From the NCBI GenBank assembly GCA_008694505.1, contig VZDJ01000174.1:7992817-8056816 (forward strand): a DNA stretch of 64,000 bases, given 5' to 3'. Of the stretch, positions 11,290 through 24,600 are shown piece by piece. The translations under genes and the position numbers were made by a program. The first letter of the stretch is position 1, and each line of letters starts with the position of its first letter. The notes beneath the pieces are model-generated. The model saw only the letters and a list, made by a program, of their open reading frames with translations, had not been told where the DNA came from and ran no database searches. Source of the stretch: Cyanoderma ruficeps (Eukaryota; Chordata; Aves; Passeriformes; Timaliidae).

Positions 11290-12315
11290 CTCATGCTTCT
11301 GCCCGGCGAGTGCGGCCCGCCGGGCTCCGCGACCGTGCCCCGCACCCGGGGCTATTCCAAGGTCGGGCGGCGCAGCGGGGCCGGGCACTGCCTCCGGCCC
11401 TTCCCGAGAGCTGCTCTCTGAGGTACGTGGGAACGGAGCAGGGATGGGGGTGTTAAATCTCCTCTCCGCTTTGTGAGGATCAGCTGGGGGCTGACAGCAG
11501 CCGGGATGGCCGAGTGGGTGGCCCTGCCTTCCATTTCAGGTGGTCCCCGCGGTCCCTTTCGGGACCTCAGGGGCCCAGGGAAAGGGGTGGTGGGAGGGGA
11601 CTGAGGGCCGGATCAGGGCGCGGCGGAGCAGCCGCTGCCGCGGGGCCGCTGCCGCGCGTCTCTCCGGGGCGGCTGGGCTCGCCTCGCCGGCCCGGCGGGG
11701 TACGGGCAGGGCCCGGAGCCGTACTACGGGGCCGTGCCCGCTGCCTCCCCGTTGTACGGCTGCCCCTGCCCTCGGTTTAACACTCCCTCCCCGAGCTGCC
11801 CCCTCCAGCATCGTTCCAATGGGAGGCGGCCAGCTCGGGGACAAAGCCAGGATCCTCCCACCCCACTCGGGCTCTCCTTTCGTGCCCCCAGCCCGGCAGC
11901 CGCCGCAGCTGCTGTGCCAGCGCTGGGACCACCGGCCGGGCTGCCCCTCTTTCCCTGTTGCACTACTGTCACGGTCGCAGCAAGCAGTGCAATAATGAAA
12001 GGGCGTCAGTGCGCCGGGGAGCGGCGAGAGCCGGGGACGAGCCTGTGACAGCGAGCGGGGACGGGACGTCCCGCCGCCCCCCGAGAGCCACCTTAACGGG
12101 GCGGAGGGGATACACACGACACTGACGGACGGACTTTGGTTGTGCAACTTTCTTTGTTTAAACACGCAGCGGCGGAGAGCGTGCGCGCAGGGGCAGGGCA
12201 AGGTGAGCGGCTCCGCGCACAGCTTGCCCCGGTCCCGCCGCCGCTCCCCGCCCCGCCAGCCCCGGCCGCGCTCCCCGCGGCCGCGGAGCCTGGGACAGCC
12301 CCTCGGCTCTACCCG
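11290..12315. promoter_or_regulatory. Second CpG island, containing the miR-130b hairpin
   Basis: The stretch is strongly GC- and CpG-rich and is flanked by AT-rich DNA on both sides. miR-130b lies inside it. It may be an alternative promoter placed just upstream of the last hairpin, or the 3' exon of the host transcript. Overlapping ORFs on both strands show no recognisable protein. Confidence 0.6.
11937..12018 (+). ncRNA. mir-130b: miR-130b precursor hairpin
   Basis: The 5' arm (about 11947-11967) reads CTCTTTCCCTGTTGCACTAC. The 3' arm (11985-12006) starts CAGTGCAATAATGAAAGGG. The arms pair around a GC-rich loop. The mature form differs from human miR-130b by A for G at position 10 and G for A near the 3' end, as I recall for the chicken sequence. 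The seed is AGUGCAA. Confidence 0.92.
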
Positions 12316-12325
12316 GCCAATACCA

Positions 12326-12335
12326 AATAAATAAA
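12326..12335 (+). terminator. Doubled AATAAA poly(A) signal
   Basis: Two overlapping AATAAA hexamers occur about 320 bases after miR-130b, at the edge of the CpG island, followed by a GT-rich stretch. This is a plausible end for the miRNA host transcript, but no transcript data are available. Confidence 0.4.
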
Positions 12336-12339
12336 GTGA

Positions 12340-15300
12340 CCCCCGAGTCCCCTGTCCCTGCTTTTTCTTCCTGGGGGGTTTCTTGCAGGTCAGCAGCCCC
12401 TCCTGCCTCCCTGGCCGCCCCTCGCAGATAAAAATCCCCTCGACGAGTTTTTGCCCTGCGATCCGGTGTGCTGCTCACCCGTTTGGTCTTGTGGGGAGAG
12501 GCCGAAAATGCGAATAGGAAACGAGCGTCTTCCTTCGCTGTGGAGCCTGAAAAACTCGAGTCGTGCCCTAGTGCTGGGTTCAGCCATGGGGAAGGACGGG
12601 TAGGGAAGTGAGTGTGGGGCAGGAGGGGAAGGGATTGCAATAATGGAGATGAGAACAGTGCTTTGCATCTGGGAGCTGTGCTGGGAAGACCAGGAAATAG
12701 CCCTTTGATTATTAGTGGCCATGGCGAAATGGATACTTCTATAAGAGAGGGCTGGGGAGGGGTATTTCCTTAGCAAACGACCTTTCTGCTTTGGCCTTTT
12801 GAACCTGTGCCTCTCCCTGGCACTATTCTGCTTCATCATGACTTTTTGCAGAGGAAGGTGAGTGCAGAAAGCAGGCTGGTTGTCGGAGAGGGATGCAATC
12901 TAATCCTGATGAAAAGGCTTTTACAGTCTATGCTTCATTTCCTATTTCTTTTGGGTTCTGTCTATCTTCCATCCCTCACATGCACAAGCAGATACAAAAG
13001 CTGAATCCTTCCCTGCAGTCTTTCTCCCAGAGAAAAGTCAACCCCCTCCCCAGCTTCACCTTCAGGCTTTGCGCACACAAAATGGCTGCAGCAGCCTGTG
13101 GGTGGGCATGGAGAGCTCAGGAAGCTGCTTTTCTTTTTCCCACCCTGCCTGCCCAGGAAGCCCTTCTGCTTTTATTTTCTGTGGCATTTTGCTCTTGCAT
13201 AGCTCTGTGCAAATCCAAGGGGGTCTCCAATGTGTAATCTATGCATGGAATGGGAGCTGGGGAGGGAAATGGCCAGTTTGCATGAGAAGGGGACCTGTCG
13301 GGCCCCAGTGTTTATTTTTTTGCTGACCTTCTGGGGATATGGTCAGTGAGAGCTGTGACAGCTGCTGGAAGCGGCAGGGGCTTTGAAGATTGTGAAGGTT
13401 GTGACCTCGAGGCCCCTTTCCTCTCTCTGTCCCAGGAGCTGCTGAGTCAATCAGGGGAAAGGGGAGGTGAAATGGGGGCTGCTCTTTAGCCATTTTTCAA
13501 TCGGTGAATGAAACAGGAAAGGACAAATGCAAGAAGAAAAAAGAGCGATTACTTCCACTTTGGTGCTTTACTGAGAAGAGGGAATCTCTCTTTGGCAAAA
13601 GATTATAACAATAATGGGAAACCACTGTGCTCCTAAGATCCAGCACCTTGAATAAAGGATTTAACTGGGCAAGGAGCTGATGGCAGATCAATAACAGTAA
13701 ATTAGGGGGAAAGCCTACAAACTCCTCTTGGTTCAAAGCAAGAGGAAATCCACCTCCTGTTTCCACCAGATATCAGCTCTAGATGTAGCAGTAGCAACGT
13801 TCCCAGTTGGCCCACTAGCTCCCACCATCTCCTTGACCCTACAGTAACACATCTTCATCTTTGCTGAGCTCAGCTGAACCCTGTGGCTGAGATTGCAGAG
13901 GCCGCTGACAACGGCTGCACCACACATGCCAAAATAAAGAGACAAAGTACATTGTGCGGGGCTGTATCCTTGATGTGTGTGTGCTTTCAAATGGCACAAG
14001 GTCCCCTGCCAATAGACACCTCTGGGCAGCCCACGAGAGGGCTCTCACTCAGCCCCAGATCCCTCTCTTAAGCCCAGTGAGAGGGGTTTAAGTCTTTTTC
14101 AATTTCTGGATAACATGATCCTATGGATCTTTCCTTTTAAAATAGTAATCAGAACAGCAAACAGAGCACCCGGCTTCGGTTGACCAATACACAACAGAGG
14201 CAAAGAAAGCAAACAGCAGGCTTTTCACTTAGTTTACACAGGGGGCACTTAAATACTGTATTGGTTACATAATACCATTTGGGGGTTGGGGTTTTACACA
14301 TTCTTCTACTAAATATATCTGTGAGATTTGTTTTAAAGTGATCAACATAAATCCAGCCACGGCTTTGAGGCTATGATTAGACCTAATACCACGAGGTAGC
14401 TCATAGCATATTTACTGCAAACCAAGGCACAATAGAATCTTTTCCCTAGACCTGCTGATCCGCACTGCACTCACTCCACTGCAGCAGAGGGTGTACATTG
14501 CCTCTACAAGGGCTGCCATGGACGGCCACTTCCCTGCAGGAAGCACAAATTGCTGGACTTTAGGGCCATATCCTGCCACTGCTCCACATCCAGTCCTCAG
14601 AATTCATTTCAGCACAGACTGGACAGGACATGTTCTGGCAATTACAACAAACTAAGTGGTAAGAAAGAGGATGAAGCATATAAAAAAATCTAAATCCTAG
14701 CTGTAATTGATCAGGAAAAAAGGTACAGACTGTTAACTCTTCCAGAGAGACCTGTTCAGAAGGGGTACCTGAAAGTATATTCCCTTCCAGAAAAGCCCTC
14801 CAGTAAACATCCTGTTTCCATCCAAAGGAAGTAGCAGGTGGCCAAACTGCTCCACTGGACGTTTGACAATGGCATTATCTATCCAGCTTTTCAGCTAAAG
14901 CCTGGCTAAATCTGTACACAACTTCTGAGACTCCAGCTAAACCCTTCCTGGGAATGGAAAGCTTCCCCAGGCAAAGGTTGGATCTAGCAGCCCTGTATTC
15001 TTGCAAAGGACGCATCCCTCTGCTCAGAAGTGAACAGATGGGGAGAAAAGTCTCAAAGCATCAGAGCTTTAAAACAGTGCTCTTCTCTTTAGTGTATTGT
15101 CACCAGAAGCTCCATGGGCAGGGATCTCTGCCATAAGGAACTAGCAGAACAGCGGGTGGGTGGCTAATTGAGAATGGAAGTTCCTTGGGGCAAACCAAAA
15201 TAGTCTTTGTGGCACCGCATGCAACTAGGTACAGTTCCTGCGCTCAGCATCAGACACTGAGTATGAAATTCCTGCTTACTCACGCACCTGGGAGGTAGGT

Positions 15301-16300
15301 GAGCCTTTTAAACATCTTGAGACACACAGCATAGTCAGGTGACAGGGATAAGCCACTGTCACGGTGCAAACTTGAATGTATCACTTTGCATGAATATAAT
15401 AAGCCAAATATTTGAAAGTCACCCTGCTACTACTACAACAAATAGCAGAGCCCTGCCTCCCTCAGATACTCATATACTAAGAAGTAACACCTTTGCCAGG
15501 AGCTGCTACATCTTTGTGAGCAGTTTGCCCAATTAAAATCTATGGGGAGTTACACTGAGTACAAAAGCCACCATCACAGGGTGCTAGAAACAAACTGGTC
15601 TGTTCCACCACTGTGAATTCCTGTCATATTTCAGAACAAGGTTAGGATGATGGCCATCTGGGTTTACACAGCCCTCCAGCACAAGATTCTGTTACCTGGT
15701 TTTCTTTTCACAGCAGATACACCCTTTACACATCTCAAAATTATTTTGAAGAATTCGAATAAAAAGGGAGGGCGTGTTCTGAGAGAAGGATAAAAATCAA
15801 AACTTTCCCATTCTGAAGGAAAAGGGGATCTCTCACCAACCCTAGAGAAGTATGGGGGTCACCTTTCATGTGCAAGCTGTTGCAGACACCAAGAAGGAGC
15901 AAAGCTAAGGATTTCTCGCTGCCTATCCCCAAACACTAAGCGATTAACTTAAGATATTTATAGTAGTGTTTGGAGCACGTGAAAGAGTAGTTTTTGTTGA
16001 ATGTCTGTCTGAATTCTCTGATCAGATCCCTTCTCAGATCGCCCTCATTTTCCTTTTCATGCACAGGCAACTTTACTGAAAGGTAACCTTTTACTGGAAG
16101 AAAACTTAACAAACAACCTTCAACAACTCTTCAACTCTTCCTTATACCCTGAAATCTCTCTCATACACACACCGAAAGAAAAAAAAAAGGCACGATAATT
16201 TAATTATGAGCGGGAGAATCAGTATAATACTTAAATCGGGAGAAATGAAGCCGAACTGTTTTCCATTTGCACCCTGTATTACGGAAGCCAGTTGGGTGAG
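12340..16300. other. Intergenic spacer after the miRNA cluster
   Basis: No coding exon or RNA gene is recognised. Base composition is ordinary and short ORFs look like chance. Confidence 0.5.
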
Positions 16301-16324
16301 GGGTCTTCTGTAAAGCCTGGACCA

Positions 16325-16850
16325 GCTGAATGAATGGCTCTTGGCACTACAGCGGGCGGGGTAAAGCCCCAGCCTGCCTTCCCCCTCCGGCGGCGGAGCG
16401 TCTCCCCGGGCCGGGGAGAGGCTCCCCCGGGCTCCGCTCCGCGCCCGCTGCCCCGACGGCGCGGCGAGCACCGTGCGGCCGGCGAGCGGCACCGACAGCC
16501 CCGGCCGCGCTGCCGCCGGCAGGAAGAAAGGGTTTCGGTGCCGGGGGCTCCTTTTCGGTGCTCGGCAAAGGCCAGTGCACCGCAGCCAGCTGAGCCGGAC
16601 AGCTGCTGCCGGGTGAAACCGGCCCCCGAAAGTGGATTGACTGGAGATTCCGAGGGTCCCTGGCTCGCGGTTCCTGAGAGGACCCCGCTGACAGTCGGTC
16701 CCGCCGCTTTGTTCGCAGGCTCTGACCAAAAGGAAGGCTTCAAGCCTGAGGATCTTCCCCCACCATGTTATAGGGAGGCAGAGGGCAGCCCCCCTTCCGT
16801 CGGGGAAGGTGTGCTTGAAGCCCCTGCCTTCTCCCCGGTGAAAGGCTGAC
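16325..16850. promoter_or_regulatory. GC-rich patch A
   Basis: This is a CpG-dense island of about 500 bases in AT-rich surroundings. It is open in several frames on both strands, as expected from its composition. No known protein is seen. It is the first of five such patches within about 5 kb. Confidence 0.5.
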
Positions 16851-17139
16851 GCGAAAATTCACGTCCGCCAGTCCCAGCAGAGACGGGGAGGACAGGCTCA
16901 GAGCGGGGGCAAAGGAGACACCAGCTGAAATCACTTTTCGACATAGACCTCTTGAAATTTCTATTAACCGGGGAGCACACAATAAACATAAATGTGGGGT
17001 GGGGAGACACAGCAGGAGTAAGTATTGCTCAGTCTATTCAGTCACACATTTCCGATTACCTCTGCCCAAAATACCTCAGCCCGAAATCCAATAAGGTCTT
17101 TCCCTGGCTCTTCTCTATTCAATTTAAATCCACTGATGC

Positions 17140-17700
17140 ACATAAATGCCCTGCAGACCAGCCTGGAGGGAGCCCGCTGCTGCTCCGACCTTACCGTCGG
17201 GAAATCCCCTCCCGGGCCCTCCGGGGGGCTTGGGGCTGAGCCCCCGCACTGTGTTTCACCGCATTTTCCTCAAAGAAGTGAGTGAGTCTCCCACCTGCAA
17301 TCGCTCAGTCCCGGCGGCGAAAGCAGCGGGCGGAGAAGGGCCACGGGGTAACACTTCACCCCGCAGGTTCGAGCCGGGACCACAGCACCGCGGGCCAAAG
17401 AGGCGCTGGCTCCCGGCAGGACACCCAGCCTCCCTCGGCTGTGCCCCGGCTCCCACCCGCGGCCCGGCCACCGGGCAGTCCCTGGACGGCCGGACAGGGA
17501 CAGGCAGGAGTCCCCGCCTTCGAGGCACCGGCAGAAGTCTCTGCCTTCGAGGGACAGGGTGGCCGTCGCCATTTTAACCTGCTCCGAGCAGGCCCACAGC
17601 AGAGAGGCAGCGGGTGATCTTCCGCTGCTCTGGGGGCTGCGGGAGAAGGATACTGGGGAGGGCAGGGATTCACCCAGTCTTGCTGCTTGGACACCTGCCT
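17140..17700. promoter_or_regulatory. GC-rich patch B
   Basis: CpG-rich sequence with no recognised exon. A GGTTCGAGCC at 17366-17375 resembles a tRNA B box, but no cloverleaf can be folded around it. Confidence 0.45.
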
Positions 17701-18179
17701 CAGAACTCAGAGCACTGCTCATAGACAAGGCAAAGAAAACTTATAATTTTCTCTTCCAGATGGGATGAAGAAGCACCGACATGTTTTTGGGATCACCCAG
17801 TTCTGCAGCTACAAACTGAGTGCTGCTCGTCCGTTCCAGTTCAGTATCTTAAGCATAGCTCTGCCTACTCATTCCAAAAGATCCCTAGACTTTAGCTAAC
17901 ACCTTATGAGGATGGAATTTCATTTTAGGTTAAGTATTAAGGAATTCTTTCAGTATCAACCATAGTGTCTCAGAATGAAAAACCATAATTTTTCCTTCAG
18001 TTTCTTAAGGTACCATATATAAGAAAATATGATCTAATGTCAAGATGGTTTTCTGACAAGAACGATGTAGACTGGGCAATTTTCCTATGCAGAAGAGCTC
18101 AGAAAGCAGGTTGGAAAGAAAGGTGACATTTGGCATTTATTATTATTTTCCCTTCAAAGCATCTTTTAATGCAGCATCC

Positions 18180-18990
18180 CACTCAGCAGCACCAGCCTTC
18201 CCAGCGCCGCCCCGCGCAGCATCTCCTCCCCGGTGGGGCTAGTGCCCTGGCCCGCAGCCGGCGAACCCTCCGCCGCCGGAGCTCCGCCGCGGGGTCCCAA
18301 CCAGGAGCGTGCTGTGGGCAGAGCAGGAGCCGCCCCGGCGGCAGGTTAGTGCTGAGGATGCTGAACCACCCGCCCCCGGCCAGCTCCCATTGTACGTCCG
18401 CTCCACGCCTGCGCCCTGCCCCACGCAGCCCCCGCCCCTGCCCTGTGGGCACCGCCGGGCTCGGGAACCCTCGCTCTCCGTCACTGACACGCATTTTCAC
18501 TTTGTTCTGATGTTCCCCGCGTTCGGGACCCCACCTCCCCGTCCCGACAGGGAGAGAGTTGCGGGGCTCACTCGCTCCCCGAAAGCTCGGCTTTCAGGTG
18601 TCGCTGGGGAAGAAGCCGAAAAAAGCTGCTATGTCAAATTTCCAGTCTTGGGAGGGTTCTCAGGCTTTTCATTGCCACTCATCCCTGCTCTCCCGGAGGG
18701 CGGTGTCCCTTCAACTCCAGCTGCCGCTTCCAAAAAAATCACAAGTACCCCTACGTTTTTGAGTAGGGGGGAGGGGAGTTGTGCCCTCCCAACTGCGAAT
18801 TTGCCCCTTAAAGAGCGAATCTGTTCCCGCCGGTCGGATCGCCCCTCCCCGCCCCTTGCCGAGCAGCATCGCCCCTGTCCTCCGGCGCCCGGCTTTAGCC
18901 CAAGGAATGCCAGTTTTCCTAAGGAACGTCAAGAAGCACTTTTTCTCCCCAGAGCAGAGACCGAGGGGCTCCGAGCTGCTGGGACTTCTT
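18180..18990. promoter_or_regulatory. GC-rich patch C
   Basis: This CpG-rich stretch is strongly C-skewed on the plus strand around 18360-18550. A 227-codon plus-strand ORF spans it but has low-complexity, proline- and arginine-rich composition typical of chance ORFs in GC-rich DNA. Confidence 0.45.
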
Positions 18991-19689
18991 AAGCAAGATT
19001 TCAGTTAATTGCTTACAATAAACAGCCACCCATATCATGAGGGGAAACAGCGCCCATGGAGAGAGACAAATATTTTAACATTTTAAACTATTTTGCCCTT
19101 GAGACTGAAGTCTCTAAGCCCCACTGAGAGCCACACTCACCGTGGGTTTGTATTGCTGAGGAAACGCAGCACAACACAAACGTGTTTTGCTGTGCAGCTT
19201 CATAGAAAATTGCCTGCAGCTCGACAGTAATCATCCGCACATCCGCACCCAGCGAAGGCAGAGGTAATGCGTTCAAAAGTGTAATATTTGCAAGAGAGAG
19301 CAGATGGTGCTCCCTTGGGTGCAATTTCAGGAGAAGCCTCGCATTCTGCACTTCTCGAGGTCTGTTTTACCCGCACAGCTTTAATGTTATAAGAGCTCCT
19401 CTATATCTTTTTTCTTTGGTGATGGAGTCACAAGCACACCTAACGCTAGCCCAGATGCTACTGGCACACGTCATGACCCTTCCCGTTTTGAACAAGCAGG
19501 GAGGATACGAGCAGAGTAGACAGGTGATTAAACAAGTGCCTAGGCGATTATTTTACCGCATCACCTTCCATGTGCCCACCGAAGCCAGTTACCGAGATAG
19601 ATGGGTTTGTACTAGGATGGGAACTGCTGAGAATGCATTAAGGCGTGTTTCTCTCACAGTGTCAGCAGCCGGACAGGGCCGGAAGCCCT

Positions 19690-20760
19690 CTCACAAGCCG
19701 TATAAAAGCACGGTTACAACACCCCTAAGCACGAAGGCCTCCGGGCGTCCTTGATGCGCGACAAGCACTCCGGGCGCCCGTGAACCTGTCGGCTCCCTCC
19801 CCCGGGCAGGTATTGACTGAGTCGCCGCTGTGTGTTTTCTCGGCACAAGGAGGCACAGCGATTCGGTTTTGCAGCCTTTCGGGCTCTTGAGCTACTGGGC
19901 TTTAAACTTTCCGCCTGGCTAGCGGAAGTCGGGGGAAGGCAGCGGAGGAATCGCCCTCTCTGCCGGCCCATCGGGCACAGGCGCTGCCCAGCGCAGCCCC
20001 GTCCCTGGGCGTCGGCCCTGCGGCCAAGCATCGCCGCGCCCAGCGGCCGAGGAGCTCTCCCATGGGAGACGTGTCGAGCCCGGGCTCTGCCCGCAGCCGG
20101 GGGCTCCGGCGGGGCCGGCGCACGCCGTGGGACCTCCCCGCTCCCTCCACGCCCCGCTGCGGCGGGCGAGGCTGAATAAAGAGCCGCCGATCGTGCCCGG
20201 CAGAGAGGAGAGGGATGGGGCAGAGCGAGCCGTGAGAACAATTTCGCTACGAGAATGAGGGTCTCCTGCCAGCACCCAAGGATCGCCCTTAGAAGAGGCT
20301 GGTACGCAAATCTGGTCCCCGGGATCGCGGAAGGGCTCCTGTGCGAGAGCATCTTTCCGCTAGACATGAAAGAATATCGGCAGGCGGCGGATGCTGAGAA
20401 ACCCAAATTGCACCGCCAGGCAGACATGCAGGGAAAAAAAAAAAAATCTACGTTCTTTTGGCACGTGAACAAAGCCCTCGGCAATAACTGCGCTGACAGG
20501 AAGGGGAGCTGGACCCGCCGCTGGCTGTCCCCACTGAGGACGGCTGGTGGGGCGCGACGTGGGTGACCCACGAAGCCAGCGGGAGCTGCATCCCCGCAGG
20601 ATGGCTGGGAGAAGTCTCGCAGCGGCTCGCAAACCTATGCCATGTCGGTAAGAGATGGCAGCTCGGCTTTCATCCTCATGCCAAAGGGAATCCTCGGCGG
20701 ATGGCACAGGATCTACTCCCGGGGAAGCGGTCCAGCAGGAGCCGAGGAGAGCCAGGTGAG
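19690..20760. promoter_or_regulatory. GC-rich patch D with TATA-like element
   Basis: A consensus TATAAAAG at 19701-19708 sits at the left edge of this CpG-rich kilobase and would place a plus-strand start near 19730-19740. An AATAAA lies near 20175-20180. No conserved protein is recognised; ORFs on both strands are probably chance. Confidence 0.4.
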
Positions 20761-21159
20761 CTACACTAAGGGTAAGAGGTGCTCCTGTAACTACCACTGA
20801 CGTGCATCCTATTCTAGTTAGGAACAGATAGTTTCGTTTTAGCTTTTACTGTCGAGATCTTGCGAAATGCAATGCGTTTTTTTGTACATGACAGAACAAG
20901 GAGAGCTCCCCTTTTAACGATCCTTTTGTGCGTCTTCTTCCCCCACCGAGCAGAAACCGGTATTTAATTTTACAATACAGATAATTGCCTTAAATGTACA
21001 CTGTAAGCAAACAGACTTCATCCTTGGCCGCACTTCAACGATCCTAAAGAAAAACAGTAAACAGAAACGCCTGAAGTACCGCTTCAGAGCTTATGCTAAT
21101 GTTTTAAACTTCCCTTTCGAATAACCGAGCAGAACATGACTTGGCAGAGCGCACCTAAG

Positions 21160-21640
21160 GAGGCACGGCCGCACGGGCGGTCTTGCAGCAGCTGATCGCC
21201 TTAGCAGTGTAACGCGGGGGAAGCGGATGTTATTTGTTTCCCCCCGAAGAGTATAAATCTGCGGCGATCAAAGCCGCGCTGCTGAAACCCTGCCGGGCTG
21301 CCAAAGGCACACGGTTCGCAGGCAGGCAGCGCGGGGAGCGGCGCGGAAGGCGGAGGAGCAGCGCTGACTAGCGGCCGCGGCTCCGGCACCGAGAGAACGA
21401 GACGCGCCCGCCCCTTTCCCCTCTGAGCGGCCCTGCTCGCATCCACCCCACGCAAGTTTTCATACAGCTCATCCACAGGGCTGTTCCCTAGGCAGGACAG
21501 AGTAGCCACCAGCATTTAAGCGCACAAAAGAGAAACTCTCGTGTAGGGGCTGTCTGCGGGCACCGGCCAAGCCAGGCAGCCGCGGGAAGGCGGCTGAAAT
21601 CAGCCCGACCCTGCCTGCGGCGGCCGGGCAGGCAGAGATG
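21160..21640. promoter_or_regulatory. GC-rich patch E with TATAAAT
   Basis: This is the last of the five GC-rich patches. TATAAAT at 21252-21258 on the plus strand resembles a core promoter element. No coding exon is recognised. Confidence 0.35.
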
Positions 21641-21649
21641 GGGCTGCGA

Positions 21650-24600
21650 GGGCATCAGCAGAAAAAAAATAACAGCACCGGGCACCTAGTGCCTCTTATG
21701 TCCAGCTGTGGTTCAAGTTGCATTTAGATTCACCCCACCTACTTCGATTTTCAGTACAGCACACACACTGAGTACTCTCAGAAAATGAAGCTGAGGTGGA
21801 TAAATAACCATCATGAAGATCAAGCAAAGAGCCATGGATCTGAGCCAAAGCTCGACAGTCCTCCAGACAGCAGAGCCAGCATCCACACAATATTTCTACA
21901 ATTTAAAAAAAGCACATAGGAAGTAATCACACAGCTTTACAGCTTGTACACATTCTGATTAATTTGTAATGTGTTTCATAAGGGTTTGGGACCCTTGAGA
22001 TGTCATACAGCTTCTAACACTTATCCTAATGAAGCAGGACACCATTTTCCCAAAGGACAGGAGACAGATGAATCCCTCACAGAACAGCAGCTTGAATCAG
22101 TATCAAAGGTATCAAAGGATTTCACCGTGAACTTTATGCTAATTTAGAATTAGCACAATACCAAATATAGTAAAAAGGCTTTTATAATCAGTTCAATTTG
22201 ATGCAATTTAAATAGAAGCATTGAACAGTGCAGCTGCTGAAGTCTACTTTTCAAGGTGCTCACTATATTCCCTCCTTGCTCATATACACCCAAAATAAAC
22301 CAGTACTTTCCTCAGAGGAATTGGTTGACCGTGCCTCAATCAATTCCCATGCATTACTGCAATTACAGCAAGTTGGATTCAGGAAACAGATGACAAGGAG
22401 CTAATGATGGGTTTCCATCTTTTGCATAGAAAGTGAAAAGAAATTATTAGGTGTAAATTCTGCATGCCCTACCAAAAAACTTATAAACATTCGGGAGCAG
22501 TAAGATGTTTAGAATATCCCTGGAAGGAAAAGGAAGTGGTATGAAATATTTATTCCTTTAGAGTCCTAAGGTTTTCAAAAATTCTTAAAGTTTATTACTG
22601 TTTGTGACCTGCATGCATAATAAACCCTAGGGTAATGTTCGAATTGCCTTGTGTTTCCTATGTAACTCCAGGCTGGTGAGGTTGAAAGTTTCTTTGAGGA
22701 AGAAAACCATGCCCTGTGCTTCCAACCCCACAGGATAGAACCAAGCACAGTGAAGAGAAAAGCACTTCCTTAGCTTCAAGTATTCCTGTTTGACTTCTTT
22801 TTTTGCTTCCTTAAAAAGCTTAATGACACAACCACAAGTGCTGTCTTGTAACCTCAAAAACATGGGTTCCTGAAAGGCAGCTGATAAAACAGCCATATTA
22901 TGGAGCAATTAATTATCAAAGATAATTGATTGGCAGCCCTGGGCTGGATTACAGGAGACGTTTTTGAAGAGAAAATTGCAAACCCAAAAGGGCACAGGTG
23001 CGAACTCAAAACTAGGAAAAAGGAGCATTAGCATCAGCCACCCTACATAGACCAATCTCTGATAGGCTCTCAGCCAGTTCTCAGCTGCCAGCAGGGAATT
23101 TAACAAAGAGGCAGCAGGGATGCCAAGCAGGGAGTCAGACACCAGCAGGATGCTGCTGCTGGAAGAAAACACTGCTACAGTTCAGCCTCTGTCCAGGCCA
23201 GGTGTGAAACGTGGTGCATCTGCAGCGCCAGCTACTGCTTCAGTGCTGGGGAAGGCAGGCAGGAGACACAGAAGATTCAGCAAAACTAACAGGCTTAAAA
23301 ATGTGCTGAGTAAGAGTCATTGTTACAGGCTTGTTTTGACTGCATTTTTTTTTCCTCTTTAAAAAGATATGCTAATTTAACCTAATAAGAACAGATATAC
23401 CCAATTAGTACTCCTAAACACAATAAATCAAATTACAGTTACACCATTTAAATACAAACGCTGGTTTATATTTAGCCTCAACACTCAGAATGAAGAATCA
23501 ATGAGCAGCACAGCCCTTCCAGCACATTGGAAGAACTAAACCCAGGTCTCATTCATCCTGACTGAAAAGTCAAAACATGTGGCAAGTGTTCATATGCTGA
23601 GCAGTTGTACAGAGCTTTAAAGAGCTTCCAGAAATAAGAGTAAAAATATCTGTAGGCACACATTTGCCTCCAAAATTAACACATCTAAGGAACTCTTTGT
23701 CATTTCATATTGAACTGGATATATACATACGTGTAAAATGCACTATTTGACAGATCGCTTTCAAGACTGACGAGTCTTTAGCAACTATTCCTGCTGAGAA
23801 CAATTATAAATACAGATCTCTCCAATTCTTTCCCTAAAAGCCTTTCTGGTTTCTTAAAACAAAAGTACAAAGCAACATTGGTGCACCTTTTCGAGAGTTC
23901 TTGTAGTAGAAAAGCAAGAAACACGAAAGCACCTGTCAGTTATTTGAAAGAATTATTTCCTGCTAGCATCAGAAGTCAAAATAAACAGGTTTCATTTAAC
24001 CTTGAAGGATACGGAGAATTTTGATAGGAGGTATAAAATATATCACCTTAAAATAAAGGAAAATAAAGAAGCAAAACAGCCCTCCCAACTTTTATATCTA
24101 CATCTCTCAGTATTTCATGTTTTACCCTAGAGCCCCAACAGCTTTAGGCAGATGATAAAATCATATGGAAAACAAACACCACCACACAGCAATACAAAAA
24201 CAGATTCTCCAAGTCTCTAATCCTCACCCATGGGGGCAGGACTAGAAATTTGTATTATGAGCAGCCAAAGTAAATAAAAACACCTGAATCACACTCTGAA
24301 ATCTCAGTACTTGCACAGGAGCACAAGCCACCATTTTTCACAGCTATAATTTTTGCACTTCCTACATTAACATGACTTCTGTAGCCAGAATTCAGCATGC
24401 TAGGAGTGCCAATAGCTCTTGAAGTACTATATTAGACCTTTCCCAAATAAGATGAACTTCAACCAGCCTTACTTGAGAGTCCTTCAGAACAACACAGAGT
24501 GATAAAAATTGGGGAAAAAAACCCCAACCAACCCCCCCCCCAACCATTGTGACACACGCCCAAGTGAAATATTAAGGCTAATTGACTTTTACACTTTGGT

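Noticed and set aside
17355..17390. tRNA-like B box GGTTCGAGCC
   Set aside because: The flanking bases do not form a T-stem, and no A box or cloverleaf is found upstream.
19714..20571. 285-codon minus-strand ORF
   Set aside because: It lies in a GC-rich patch with competing plus-strand ORFs and no family motif.
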